From contig NZ_JBJXCT010000001.1 of the NCBI RefSeq assembly GCF_046159715.1, positions 206,492-270,491 on the forward strand: DNA of 64,000 nt, read 5' to 3'. How positions within the stretch are numbered: the stretch's first letter is position 1; each line of letters opens with the position of its first letter. The notes under the pieces were generated by a model. The model worked only from the letters and a program-made list of their open reading frames with translations. It ran no database searches and was not told where the DNA came from. The position numbers were made by a program, and so were the translations under genes. Below, one piece after another: positions 6,984 through 15,432 of the stretch. The DNA comes from Pampinifervens sp037481935 (GTDB lineage Bacteria > Aquificota > Aquificia > Aquificales > Aquificaceae).

Positions 6984-6991
6984 AGTATAAT
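6984..6991. promoter_or_regulatory. Shared bidirectional -10 element
   Basis: The octamer AGTATAAT reads TATAAT on the plus strand (6986-6991) toward the beta-propeller gene at 7019, and TATACT on the minus strand (6989-6984) toward the secreted protein at 6962. Unlike the other shared -10 sites in this window, both transcripts would have short leaders with ribosome-binding sites. The -35 regions are weak by eye. Confidence 0.5.
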
Positions 6992-7018
6992 CACTCAAAA
7001 ATGAAAAGAGGATGAAAG

Positions 7019-8077
7019 GTGTTTGAGTGCCTCCTATTGCAAGCAGAAGGGCTATTCAACAGCGCTATCTTTGCATCCGACGGGCATGTCCTTACAGGAA
7101 GGGTTTTCAGTGAGGGCGAGGGATACCAGGCCCTTCTCCTGGATGAAAGGAGGAGGATTGCCTTTCTCATAGGGGATAAAAGGGATGAGAGTTTATACAG
7201 CGTGAAAAAATGTGGTGGGAATTATGTGGCAGCAGGACACTCGGGAGAAAGGTCCTTGCTTCTGATTTACAACAGCACCTCTGGAGTTATAAGCTCTTTT
7301 CTGGGTCCAGAGGGTATACTCTGGCAGGTCAGCTGTGAGTATGCGGTAGGAGGCCTGAGGGAAAATCTCTGGCGTCTCTTCATTGTAGAAGTGGCGAAAA
7401 GAAGGGGCAGAGCCTATTCTGCTGACAATAACATATACGCCTACAGCCTTGCAGGGACAGGAGGTGGCTATGTGGTGGTGGGAAGGGTAGGAGAAGAAGG
7501 GAAATACGATGGCTTTATATTGTGGACAGACCCTTATATGAAACCTCTGAAGGCCATAAGAAGCGGATGGAAGGAGAACGACTATCTAAGATACACAAAC
7601 GGAAGGTGGGCTGCTGGGAGGATGGAAATTGGTGGGGACTCGGAGGGTTTCCTTGTTAAGCTCGCAGGCCTCGAGAGTATACTTTACAAAAGACCAGGCT
7701 TTGATTATTTCAGATTTGTATCCTCGGACGGGCTTTTCATAGCCGGTGAGGGTGATGGGCAGAATCAGGTGAGGAAAGCCTTGCTTGTGCACAACAGGCA
7801 CGGCTCGCTGCTTGGTGAAGGTTTCTCTGCGGTGAGGTTTTATGATGAGAGGTCCATGAATGCCTACGGATATGTCTACAAAGAGTGGAGAGCTTATGCC
7901 TTCAGGCTCAGGCACTCCCATGTTGAATCGGGGTTTAATTACCTTACTGAACATAAACCTCTCAAGTGGAAGAGTCTCAAACTGTCTGCAAAGAGAGGCT
8001 CTTTAGAGCTCAGGGAGCAAAATTTTCCTGTCAGTGAGGTTGCATACACTTGGGAAGAATGCGGGAAGCTCCCTTAA
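7019..8077 (+). CDS. Putative beta-propeller protein of unknown function
   Basis: This 352-residue protein shows a repeating pattern of short beta-strands with Gly-rich turns, such as GGNYVAAGHSGERSLLLIYN and GGGYVVVGRVGEEGKYDGF, and several further blade-like repeats. This recalls the delta-60 or PQQ-like repeats of uncharacterised beta-propellers, especially those of archaea. No signal peptide or catalytic motif is evident. The start is a GTG with an AGAGGA site upstream, because the nearby ATG is out of frame. It lies 9 bases before the gamma-carbonic-anhydrase-like gene, whose -10 overlaps this gene's stop codon. I cannot assign a function. Confidence 0.65.
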   Translation: MFECLLLQAEGLFNSAIFASDGHVLTGRVFSEGEGYQALLLDERRRIAFLIGDKRDESLYSVKKCGGNYVAAGHSGERSLLLIYNSTSGVISSFLGPEGILWQVSCEYAVGGLRENLWRLFIVEVAKRRGRAYSADNNIYAYSLAGTGGGYVVVGRVGEEGKYDGFILWTDPYMKPLKAIRSGWKENDYLRYTNGRWAAGRMEIGGDSEGFLVKLAGLESILYKRPGFDYFRFVSSDGLFIAGEGDGQNQVRKALLVHNRHGSLLGEGFSAVRFYDERSMNAYGYVYKEWRAYAFRLRHSHVESGFNYLTEHKPLKWKSLKLSAKRGSLELREQNFPVSEVAYTWEECGKLP

Positions 8078-8080
8078 AAT
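8075..8080 (+). promoter_or_regulatory. -10 element of leaderless gamma-carbonic-anhydrase-like gene
   Basis: TAAAAT lies 6 bases before the ATG at 8087, and no Shine-Dalgarno sequence is present. The first three bases, TAA, are the stop codon of the preceding gene. No clear -35 is visible. Confidence 0.45.
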
Positions 8081-8086
8081 ATTCCT

Positions 8087-8608
8087 ATGGCGCTCCTGAT
8101 GCCCTACAGAGACAAGCACCCTCTCATACCACCTTCAGTCTTTCTTGCAGAAAACTCGGTAGTTATCGGAGATGTGGAGATGGGTGAGGATTCTTCTGTC
8201 TGGTTCGGCACCGTCATAAGGGGTGATGTGAATTACATACGCATAGGAAGGGGGACAAACATACAGGACAACTCGGTGGTGCATGTAACTCATGACACAC
8301 ATCCCACCATAATAGGAGACTTTGTAACGGTGGGACACAGGGTTATACTGCACGGGTGCAGGATAGGGAACCATGTGTTGGTGGGGATGGGCGCTGTAGT
8401 GATGGATGGGGTTGAGGTAGGAGACTACGTGCTCATAGGGGCTGGTGCACTTCTTACGCCAGGAAAGAAATTCCCTTCAGGCGTGCTTGTGGCGGGCTTT
8501 CCCGCAAAGGTGGTTAGGGACCTGAAAGAGGAGGAAATAAGGCTTATTGAAGAGTCTGCCAGAAACTACATATCCTATAAGAACTCATACCTCAGTCAGA
8601 GGCCATAA
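8087..8608 (+). CDS. Gamma-carbonic-anhydrase-family left-handed beta-helix protein
   Basis: This 173-residue hexapeptide-repeat protein belongs to the gamma-carbonic anhydrase/YrdA/PaaY family. Repeats such as VVIGDV, SSVWFG and IRIGRG build the left-handed beta-helix. The zinc ligands of the family are conserved: H66 in VVHVTH, and H84 and H89 in VGHRVILHG. R45-G-D47 and Q60 match the conserved active-site region. Carbonic anhydrase activity is possible and would make sense in an autotroph, but many homologues have not been shown to be active. The first ATG lacks a ribosome-binding site and follows a -10 hexamer; a second in-frame ATG is four codons in. It overlaps the convergent EamA gene by 17 bp. 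Confidence 0.87.
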   Translation: MALLMPYRDKHPLIPPSVFLAENSVVIGDVEMGEDSSVWFGTVIRGDVNYIRIGRGTNIQDNSVVHVTHDTHPTIIGDFVTVGHRVILHGCRIGNHVLVGMGAVVMDGVEVGDYVLIGAGALLTPGKKFPSGVLVAGFPAKVVRDLKEEEIRLIEESARNYISYKNSYLSQRP

Positions 8609-9422
8609 GTGCGTTGCCTGCTACCATAAGCATGGCTGGAAGCAATATCCTCTCCGCCCTTTCCCTCAAGAAGAGCTTTCCATAGAGGAGGACCACGAGC
8701 AGAGAAAGCCTTTCTGCGGAGGCAACATAAGATGAAAGGGTGAAGAAAAGTGCCAGGTTGTAGAGCACATCACCTATGGCGAAGAATAAACCCAGAAGTG
8801 GGACCTCCCAGTGCGCGTAGTTTTCCTTTTTGAGAACTTCAGAGGGCTTCACAAACAGTAGAGTTCCCAGGCTCATGCAGAAAGTATAGAACCAGCTGAA
8901 GAAGAGGCTATTGCTCTCCATTATGGAAGCCTTGCCAAGAACCACATTAAAACCAAAAAGGGCGGTGGAGATAAGCATGTAGAGAACTCCCCTGTTTTTT
9001 CTAAAAAACTCTCTTGGAGAAAAGCCCACGAGAAGGAGGCTTGCCATCACCACCAGAGACATACCCAGTATACCAGCGAGGGAAGGCTCCTCGGAGAGGA
9101 GAAGCCAGCCAAATAAGGCTGAGAAGACTGGCATGAAGGAGTAGAAGGACATGGCGACAGAGAGAGGTGCGTGTTTCAGGCCCTTCATAAAGAAGACTCC
9201 ACCCAGAACCTCAAGGGGGAGCCACAGGAGGGCATACAGGACTACTTTTACGCTTAAATCCCAGTAAAGGGCACCCAGAGGTGCAAGCAGGAGGCATGCT
9301 ATGGGAAACCTGACCCAAAGAGTGAAGTTCTCATCAACCCCCTTTAGTAGAACCCTTTTGCTCAGGTAGTCGTTTGTTCCCCAGAAAAGGGAGGAGAGCA
9401 AAGCAAGAGAAAGTCCGAGCAT
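8592..9422 (-). CDS. EamA/DMT-superfamily permease
   Basis: This 276-residue, very hydrophobic protein has about ten transmembrane segments arranged as two homologous five-helix halves. Each half starts with a motif like SLFWGTNDYLSKR and STALFGFNVVLGKA, as in the EamA domain of the drug/metabolite transporter superfamily. Substrates in this family range from amino acids to nucleotide sugars, and nothing here narrows it. The ATG has no ribosome-binding site and is 20 bases from the start of the divergent aminotransferase, with a shared -10 region between them. The 3' end overlaps the gamma-carbonic-anhydrase-like gene. Confidence 0.83.
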   Translation of the reverse strand: MLGLSLALLSSLFWGTNDYLSKRVLLKGVDENFTLWVRFPIACLLLAPLGALYWDLSVKVVLYALLWLPLEVLGGVFFMKGLKHAPLSVAMSFYSFMPVFSALFGWLLLSEEPSLAGILGMSLVVMASLLLVGFSPREFFRKNRGVLYMLISTALFGFNVVLGKASIMESNSLFFSWFYTFCMSLGTLLFVKPSEVLKKENYAHWEVPLLGLFFAIGDVLYNLALFFTLSSYVASAERLSLLVVLLYGKLFLRERAERILLPAMLMVAGNALMASD

Positions 9423-9428
9423 TTGGGG

Positions 9429-9440
9429 TAAAATATTCTA
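9429..9440. promoter_or_regulatory. Shared near-palindromic -10 region, leaderless divergent pair
   Basis: The 12-mer TAAAATATTCTA supplies TAAAAT (9429-9434) 8 bases before the aminotransferase ATG at 9443. On the minus strand it supplies TATTTT (9435-9430) 7 bases, or TAGAAT (9440-9435) 12 bases, before the EamA ATG at 9422. The intergenic gap is 20 bases, so both -35 regions must lie inside the opposite coding sequence. Confidence 0.55.
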
Positions 9441-9442
9441 CC

Positions 9443-10567
9443 ATGTCTCAGGAAAGAATCTTCACACCCGGTCCTGTTGAGCTTCCCGAGAGAGTAAGAG
9501 AAGTTCTCGGAAGGCAAATAATACATCACAGAACCGAAGAGTTCAGGCACGCCTTTCTTGAAGTTAGAGAGCTCTTCAAAAAGCTTCTTGATGAGCCCTC
9601 GGAGAGCTTTGTCTTTTTTGCCTCTTCAGGCACTGGGGCCATGGAGGCAACAGTTCTCAACTTTTTCAGAGAAGGTGAGAAGGTGCTTGTGATAAACGGG
9701 GGGAAATTTGGCGAAAGATGGTTAAAGCTTGCACAGCACTGGGGGCTAAAGCCCATAGAATACAGGGTAGAGTGGGGCAAGTCTGCAGACCCGGAAAGGG
9801 TAAGGAAGCTTCTCAAGGAAAACCCGGATTGCAGAGGAGTTCTCTTTCAGATATCTGAAACCTCTACTGGTGTTTACCACCCAGCTCTGGAGATAGGAAG
9901 AATATGCAGGGAGTTTGATGCCCTGTGCATTGCGGATGCCATAACCGCTCTTGGAGTTTATCACATTAAGCCCTCAGAGTGGGGTCTTGATGTGCTTGTG
10001 GGTGGCTCGCAGAAGGGCTTTCTCCTCCCTCCCGGGCTTTCCACCCTCTGGTTCTCGGAAAGGGCAGAAAAAAATCTCACAGACAGAGCCTTCTACTTCA
10101 GCATAAGGAAAGAACTATCAAAACAGAAGGAGGGTCAGACTGCATGGACACCTGCCATAAGCCTTATACTTGCTCTGAGAGAGTCTCTGCACATGCTCCT
10201 TGAGGAAGGTATGGAAAGAGTTGAAAAAAGGCACAGGGCTGTCTCTGAGGGAACTATAAGGGCGGTTGAAGCCCTTGGTCTGAGGAGGTTTGCAGAGAAC
10301 CCCGCCCTCTCGGTAAGTGCGATAAGTTCTGAAAGGTCTGAAGAGTTAAGAAAAGAGCTTCTCAAGCTCGGCATAAGGGTTGCAGGTGGTCAGGATGAGC
10401 TCAAGGGTAAAATATTCCGCATATCCCACATGGGCGTTGACCCCAAAGATGGTCTTATGCTTCTTGGTATGCTTGAGGTGGTGCTAAAGAGGTCGGGTTT
10501 TCCCGTAAACCTCGGGGAAGGTGTAAAAGCTTACAGCCAGACCCTTATAGAACACAGAATATGGTAA
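9443..10567 (+). CDS. Class V aminotransferase (candidate phosphoserine aminotransferase)
   Basis: This 374-residue PLP enzyme is of the serine-pyruvate/alanine-glyoxylate aminotransferase type. SSGTGAMEA (61-69) binds the PLP phosphate, D165 in LCIADAIT contacts the ring nitrogen, and the Schiff-base lysine is K191 in GGSQKGFLLPPG. The start at 9443 begins right before the conserved FTPGPVELP; an upstream in-frame ATG would run through the shared promoter and into the divergent gene. The gene overlaps pspA by 7 bases. That coupling to phosphoserine phosphatase suggests it makes phosphoserine from 3-phosphohydroxypyruvate, although serine-glyoxylate activity is an alternative. It starts a six-gene operon. 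Confidence 0.85.
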   Translation: MSQERIFTPGPVELPERVREVLGRQIIHHRTEEFRHAFLEVRELFKKLLDEPSESFVFFASSGTGAMEATVLNFFREGEKVLVINGGKFGERWLKLAQHWGLKPIEYRVEWGKSADPERVRKLLKENPDCRGVLFQISETSTGVYHPALEIGRICREFDALCIADAITALGVYHIKPSEWGLDVLVGGSQKGFLLPPGLSTLWFSERAEKNLTDRAFYFSIRKELSKQKEGQTAWTPAISLILALRESLHMLLEEGMERVEKRHRAVSEGTIRAVEALGLRRFAENPALSVSAISSERSEELRKELLKLGIRVAGGQDELKGKIFRISHMGVDPKDGLMLLGMLEVVLKRSGFPVNLGEGVKAYSQTLIEHRIW

Positions 10568-11196
10568 AGCTCTACATCATAAGGCACGCAGAGAGTCAGT
10601 GGAATCCCATAGGCAGGTATCAGGGGCTTCTTGACCCAGAGCTTTCAGAAAGGGGCAGAGAGCAGGCCAGAAGGCTTGGAGAGCACTTCAAGGATGTAGA
10701 ACTCCATGCCCTTTACTCCTCCCCTCTTAAAAGGACCCTTCAGACGGCTCAGGAGATAGCCAGTGTGAAAGGTCTTGAGGTGGTGGAAGAAAGGAGAGTT
10801 ATAGAGATTGACCACGGCAACTGGTCTGGGCTTCTTGTGGAAGAGGTGCAGGAAAGATATCCTGAGCAGTTCAGACAGTGGTTGGAAGAGCCTCACAGGG
10901 TGAGCTTTGAGGGTGGTGAGAGTCTGCAGGATGTTTACAGCAGAGTGAATAGCTTTATGGAATACTTGAAGGAAAGGCACTGGGGTCAGAATGTGGCTGT
11001 TGTCTCACATACCGTTCCCATAAGGTGTATGTATTGCGGTCTTCTTAAGGTGGACCTTTCTAAGTTCTGGTCTTTTGGATGCGATAATGCCAGCTATTCT
11101 CTTGTTCACATGGAAAAGGACAGGAATGTTATAATGAGGCTTAACATAACCTGTCATCTGGGGGAACTTTATGTGGAAGCCTATAAGGCTCTTTAG
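10561..11196 (+). CDS. pspA: Metal-independent phosphoserine phosphatase, histidine phosphatase family
   Basis: This 211-residue protein is a histidine phosphatase, with the phosphorylated histidine H9 in RHAESQWN, E82 in IEIDHG and the second histidine H150 in VVSHTVP. The whole sequence, including the KFWSFGCDNASYS segment and the C-terminal NITCHLGELYVEA tail, closely resembles from memory the phosphoserine phosphatase PspA of Hydrogenobacter thermophilus, which replaces the usual HAD-type SerB. It would dephosphorylate L-phosphoserine to serine in the cytoplasm. The gene overlaps the aminotransferase by 7 bases and the TPR gene by 26. Other phosphatase activities of this fold cannot be excluded. 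Confidence 0.85.
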   Translation: MVKLYIIRHAESQWNPIGRYQGLLDPELSERGREQARRLGEHFKDVELHALYSSPLKRTLQTAQEIASVKGLEVVEERRVIEIDHGNWSGLLVEEVQERYPEQFRQWLEEPHRVSFEGGESLQDVYSRVNSFMEYLKERHWGQNVAVVSHTVPIRCMYCGLLKVDLSKFWSFGCDNASYSLVHMEKDRNVIMRLNITCHLGELYVEAYKAL

Positions 11197-13711
11197 CCTA
11201 TTACTACTTCTGGCTATTGCCTTTGCCCAGCAGATAAGTAAGGAGTTTGACGTAAGCGTGGAGCTTACCGGAAAGGTTTTTGAGGAAAAGCCCAGGCTAA
11301 TGCCTCCGGAGAAGCTTCCCATGCCTATCGCAAGAGAGCTCGACCTGACTCCTACCCTGCTTGAAACTCCAAGGGTTATGGAATTCGCTCAGGTCAAGCC
11401 GGTGGAGAGAGCAAGCAGTATAAGCTGCGGAGAGCCAAAGGACGCCCTGTCTTACAGGCTTGGTGTTGACTACTACCTGAAGGGCAGAAGCTCTCAGGCT
11501 GAGGAGGAGCTCGGGAAGGTTATTGTGATTCCCAACTCACCCTTCAAACCTATGGCAGAGTATGTGCTTGGAATAATAGCCTACTCAAAAGACCAGAAAG
11601 GCAGAGCCCTTGAGCTTTTCAGTAATTCCTGTCAGTTTTCCCACATGTATCAGAAACCTGCCTGTGAGGCTTACTATGCCCTTCACTTTGTCCTGAAAGG
11701 CTCTGTTCCTGAAAATAGGGACGGGCTCTGGCAAGTGGTAAGGAATATAAAAGAAGGCAAGGCAGAAAAACCAGATTGTAAAAGTGCGGTCTTTAGCCAA
11801 TACTGTCAGTATGTATCAGATTTTGTGGAAGGTAAGGAAAACCCTCTATACAGGGACAGCACATTGCTGAGGGCTGCTATCATAAAATACTTTGCAGGAA
11901 GCCTGCCTGAGGCAAAAGGCATACTCTCCTCCTATTCTACCCCAGGAAAGCCATACAGAGACATAGCTCTTTATTACCTTGCACTGATTGAATACAGGGA
12001 AGGGAAGGGAGAGCAGGCTTTCAGGTATGCAGGAGTGCTGGAAAGCCTCAGCCCAAGACTTGCGGGTGAGCTCTATGCCTTCATATCGGAGAAGGACTTT
12101 TATCTTTCAAGGCTCACATATGCTATGACAAAAAATCCCCGCTTTTTAGAAAACGCTGGCATCATAGCTTACAACGCAGGGGATTACTCCCTTGCGTTCA
12201 AGAGCTTTCTTGAGGCTGGAAATCTCAGGTATGCGGTATACTCTGCAGTCAGGGTGGGAGACTACAAAAGGGTTATAAGTCTTTTAGAAAACAAGAGAGG
12301 TAAGGACAGGGAAGATTACATGTGGCTTCTTGAGGCTCTCTACTGGACTGGTGGGGACATGAACTCTTTGCTTTCTGAGGCGGCGGGGCTATATCCAGAG
12401 CTTGCCAGAGAGTTCAGCGGATGGGAAAGGTTCAGGAGAGGAGACTGGCTAGGAGCTCTGGGGTTCTTCCAAGACCCTTACTACAGGTCCATAGCCCTTT
12501 ACAACCTTAAGAGATACAGAGAGGTCATTAGTTTGCTCCAGGGAAGGAATGACCAGAGGTCAAAATTACTCAAAGCCCGCTCCGCCCTGATGTTGGGAGA
12601 TACGGGGCTGGCAAGGAGCTTTCTCACAGACAGGTCCGACGAGGAAGTTTACCTTCTGGGCATGTCCTATTTTCTTGAGGGTAACTATCAGAGAGCCATA
12701 TCCTTCTTTGACAGAGTTTCAGAAAAAAGCCCCCTCAAAGCGAGAGCTATGCTGAGGGTGGGAGATGCTCACTACAATATGGGAAACAGAGAAAAAGCAA
12801 AGGAAAGCTACTATGAGGTTTTGCGCAGGTTTCCTGACAGGGAGGAGGCAAAACAGGCAACCCTCTCCCTTCTTGAGTTTTCTGGCAAGGATATAAGGGA
12901 TGAGGAGATGGAGAGGCTTATAAAAGGCTACATGGAAAGGGAGAAAAACCCACCACCCGAAATAATCTATCAGTACGCAGTGCTTCAGGCAAAGAGGGGA
13001 GATAGAAAGGGGGCTGAGCAGGAACTTCTCAGACTACTTAACACGCCTCTGAAGTTCAAGGCCATCCTTAAGCTTGCCCAACTGGAAGAGGAGATTCCCA
13101 AAAAACTTGTCCTGTATTACAAAGTTTACAGGGAGGCAGAGCTTGAAGAAGACAGAAGGCAGGCAAGGGAAGAGCTTATAAAGCTCTACACATCAGCGGG
13201 TGATACTAAGAGCCTTGCGGACCTTCTTGCTGAAGGGGAAAACCCCGACAGGGTGAGGGCTGTGGGTCTTTACCTAGCTCTGAGAGATACTTCCTCTGCC
13301 CTCTCCCTCTCCCGTGATATCATAAAGGGGGGATACAGAAGTCAGGAGTTTGAAAGGTATCTCATAGACCTTTACAGGCAGAGTGGGGATACAGCTTTAC
13401 TGGACTATGTTGTAAAAAGCCCAGATAGAAGCCTAAGAGGGGAAGCGATTCTTCTTCTGGGCTTTGACAACCTGAAAAAGGGTGATAAGAAAAAAGCCCT
13501 TGAGAACTTTGTGGAAGTATCTCTCAACTATAGGGGGGAACCCTACTACAATCAGGCAGTGCTTGAGGGTGCCCGTGTGCTTCTGGAGCTTGGTGCAAGA
13601 AGAGATGCCAGCTGTATGCTGGAGAGGTTTGACCTTAGCAGGTCAAGTCCCGAGGATGTTAACTTATACAACAGGCTGAGGCAGGGTCTACCAAAGTGTG
13701 AGGTGAGGTGA
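11171..13711 (+). CDS. Large exported tetratricopeptide-repeat protein
   Basis: This 846-residue protein has a signal peptide (basic start, Leu-rich core, cleavage near AFAQQ at about residue 20). A Pro-rich linker to about residue 75 follows, then helical repeats to the end. TPR-like units are recognisable in YRLGVDYYLKGRSSQAEEEL, MSYFLEGNYQRAISFFDRV and LRVGDAHYNMGNREKAKESY. It is probably periplasmic or outer-membrane associated. It is followed after 1 base by exbB and exbD-like genes, so it may be the output or scaffold component of that proton-driven motor, comparable in position but not in size to CpoB/YbgF of the Tol system. A GGGGGA site precedes the ATG, which overlaps pspA. Confidence 0.8.
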   Translation: MWKPIRLFSLLLLLAIAFAQQISKEFDVSVELTGKVFEEKPRLMPPEKLPMPIARELDLTPTLLETPRVMEFAQVKPVERASSISCGEPKDALSYRLGVDYYLKGRSSQAEEELGKVIVIPNSPFKPMAEYVLGIIAYSKDQKGRALELFSNSCQFSHMYQKPACEAYYALHFVLKGSVPENRDGLWQVVRNIKEGKAEKPDCKSAVFSQYCQYVSDFVEGKENPLYRDSTLLRAAIIKYFAGSLPEAKGILSSYSTPGKPYRDIALYYLALIEYREGKGEQAFRYAGVLESLSPRLAGELYAFISEKDFYLSRLTYAMTKNPRFLENAGIIAYNAGDYSLAFKSFLEAGNLRYAVYSAVRVGDYKRVISLLENKRGKDREDYMWLLEALYWTGGDMNSLLSEAAGLYPELAREFSGWERFRRGDWLGALGFFQDPYYRSIALYNLKRYREVISLLQGRNDQRSKLLKARSALMLGDTGLARSFLTDRSDEEVYLLGMSYFLEGNYQRAISFFDRVSEKSPLKARAMLRVGDAHYNMGNREKAKESYYEVLRRFPDREEAKQATLSLLEFSGKDIRDEEMERLIKGYMEREKNPPPEIIYQYAVLQAKRGDRKGAEQELLRLLNTPLKFKAILKLAQLEEEIPKKLVLYYKVYREAELEEDRRQAREELIKLYTSAGDTKSLADLLAEGENPDRVRAVGLYLALRDTSSALSLSRDIIKGGYRSQEFERYLIDLYRQSGDTALLDYVVKSPDRSLRGEAILLLGFDNLKKGDKKKALENFVEVSLNYRGEPYYNQAVLEGARVLLELGARRDASCMLERFDLSRSSPEDVNLYNRLRQGLPKCEVR

Positions 13712-13712
13712 T

Positions 13713-14327
13713 ATGGAAGGACTTTTTGAGCTATTGCAGAAAGGCGGACTTGCCATGTATCCTTTGCTATTTCTTTCAGTGCTTTCCTGGGCTGTGATAG
13801 TGGAACGCATATTTCATCTCCGTGCCTCCAACTACATAAGCAGGACTGTAAGGGACCTGAAGCCTCTTATCGCAAGTGGGGACATAGAGGGGGCCATAAA
13901 ACTGCTTTCCACTGACAGCTCCCATACCGCAGGCATGCTCAAAGAAATGCTGCAGAATTACAGAGAAGGCAAGGCTGGCAGGGAGGATATGATAAAAAGC
14001 CTTGACCTTGAGCTCTCACTGCTCGTGCCAAAGCTGGAGAAGAATCTTCCTCTGCTGTCCACCGTGGCAAGCGTTGCCCCCCTGATAGGTCTGTTTGGGA
14101 CCATTACTGGACTCATAAAGGTTTTTTCAGCCTTTGCCACGGCAAACCCCGAGCAGGCAATGGTTTTGCTTTCAAAGGGTATAAGTGAGGCTCTTGTGGC
14201 TGCGGCGACAGGGCTTGCGGTTGCCATACCCGCATTGATTGCCTACTGGCTCTTCAGGATATGGGGCAACAGCATCCTTAACAGGATTGAGTCTGAAGTC
14301 TTTGAGGTTTTGAGGATACTCAGATGA
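13713..14327 (+). CDS. ExbB/TolQ-type proton channel subunit
   Basis: This 204-residue inner-membrane protein is of the MotA/TolQ/ExbB family. It has a first transmembrane helix around residues 13-32, a cytoplasmic loop, and two further helices at about 110-135 and 150-175 in the conserved VASVAPLIGLFGTITGL and ISEALVAAATGLAVAIP regions. Those are the family signatures. With ExbD/TolR it forms a channel that turns proton flow into mechanical work on envelope proteins. It starts one base after the TPR gene and overlaps the exbD-like gene by 4 bases. It could be an ExbB or a TolQ; no tolB, pal or tonB gene is visible here. Confidence 0.9.
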   Translation: MEGLFELLQKGGLAMYPLLFLSVLSWAVIVERIFHLRASNYISRTVRDLKPLIASGDIEGAIKLLSTDSSHTAGMLKEMLQNYREGKAGREDMIKSLDLELSLLVPKLEKNLPLLSTVASVAPLIGLFGTITGLIKVFSAFATANPEQAMVLLSKGISEALVAAATGLAVAIPALIAYWLFRIWGNSILNRIESEVFEVLRILR

Positions 14328-14716
14328 GAAGAAGAAGGCTGAGCTACGACGAAAGGGCATACATAGATGTTGTCCCTCTTGTGGACACGCTTCTTGCGGT
14401 CTTTCTATTTCTTGCAGTCATTGCCTTTCAGTCGCCCGTGACCTTTCTTGCAGTAAAGCTTCCCTTTGCAAAGGAGGGTGAAAAGCTGAGCCTTGAGGTT
14501 TTCAGGGTTCAGGTGCTCAGGGATGGCAGGTATCAGGTAGGTGGGAGGGATATGAGCCTGAAAGATATAGAAAGGGATATTCAGGAAAAGAAGCCAAAGA
14601 CCCTTGTGGTGGAGGCTGATGAGGATGTGCCACACAAGTTTGTGGTTGCCCTCATGGATGTGGGTAAAGGTGCTGGCGTGGAAAATGTGCTCATAGGTGT
14701 CCGGACAGGGAGATGA
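14324..14716 (+). CDS. ExbD/TolR-type biopolymer transport protein
   Basis: This 130-residue protein has a short basic N-terminus, one transmembrane helix (about residues 17-38) and a periplasmic domain. IDVVPLVDTLLAVFLFL contains the essential protonatable aspartate (D21) of the ExbD/TolR family. The C-terminal part KTLVVEADEDVPHKFVVALMD matches the family's periplasmic fold. It pairs with the ExbB-like protein upstream through a 4-base overlap, and overlaps the ElyC/YdcF-like gene by 4 bases. Assignment to Tol, Ton or a separate system is open. Confidence 0.9.
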   Translation: MRRRRLSYDERAYIDVVPLVDTLLAVFLFLAVIAFQSPVTFLAVKLPFAKEGEKLSLEVFRVQVLRDGRYQVGGRDMSLKDIERDIQEKKPKTLVVEADEDVPHKFVVALMDVGKGAGVENVLIGVRTGR

Positions 14717-15432
14717 GCTTTTTTCTGAAAAAGCTCCTGAGCTTTCTTCTTCTTCCACCTGCCATATTTATTCTCATGTTCTTTCTTATAGCCATGATTT
14801 CAAAGAGGAAATCTGTGAATTTCATAGCAATCTTCGGTGCTCTGAGTCTGTATTTGCTATCGGTAGAGCCTGTAAAAGATATGCTTTACAGACCTCTGGA
14901 GAAAGCCTACCCTGTTCCGGAGAGTCTGAGGGTTGATGCACTGGTAGTTCTTGGTGGCGGAGCCTATAACACGGGGATTCTCAAGGAGGACTCCATGAAA
15001 AGGCTTCTAACTGGCTTTATACTTCACAAAAAATATGGGCTCCCTCTCATACTCTCAGGTGGTGCAAGCATAGGAAAGCTCCCTGAGGCGGAGGTCATGA
15101 GACAGGTTCTTGAGGAGCTGGGAGTGGACAAAAACAGCATAATCACAGAAGTCAGAAGCAGGGATACCTTTGAAAATGCGAGGTATGTGAAGGAAATATG
15201 CAAGAGGAGAGGTTTTGAAAGAGTTGCCCTCATAACATCCGCATATCACATGCCGAGGGCTGTTGAAACTTTTAAAAGGTCAGGTCTGGAGGTTGTGCCC
15301 TACCCTACAGATTTCAAGCAAGATAAAACTTATAATCTTTACAGCTTCATCCCTCGCATGAGTGTTCTCAATGACAGCTACAAGGCTCTCAGGGAACACT
15401 TAGGCGGTCTGGCTTACAGCGTGTTTTATTAG
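14713..15432 (+). CDS. ElyC/SanA/YdcF-like DUF218 membrane protein
   Basis: This 239-residue protein has two N-terminal transmembrane helices (about 5-29 and 36-52) and then a DUF218 domain. That domain includes DALVVLGGGAY, LILSGGAS, SRDTFENARYVKEI and VALITSAYHMPRA, the order of motifs typical of ElyC, SanA and YdcF. In E. coli these proteins are linked to envelope integrity and to lipid-carrier or peptidoglycan metabolism, but their reaction is unknown. It ends the operon that includes the ExbBD motor, which supports an envelope role. Its last 33 bases overlap the convergent nanoRNase gene. Confidence 0.85.
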   Translation: MSFFLKKLLSFLLLPPAIFILMFFLIAMISKRKSVNFIAIFGALSLYLLSVEPVKDMLYRPLEKAYPVPESLRVDALVVLGGGAYNTGILKEDSMKRLLTGFILHKKYGLPLILSGGASIGKLPEAEVMRQVLEELGVDKNSIITEVRSRDTFENARYVKEICKRRGFERVALITSAYHMPRAVETFKRSGLEVVPYPTDFKQDKTYNLYSFIPRMSVLNDSYKALREHLGGLAYSVFY

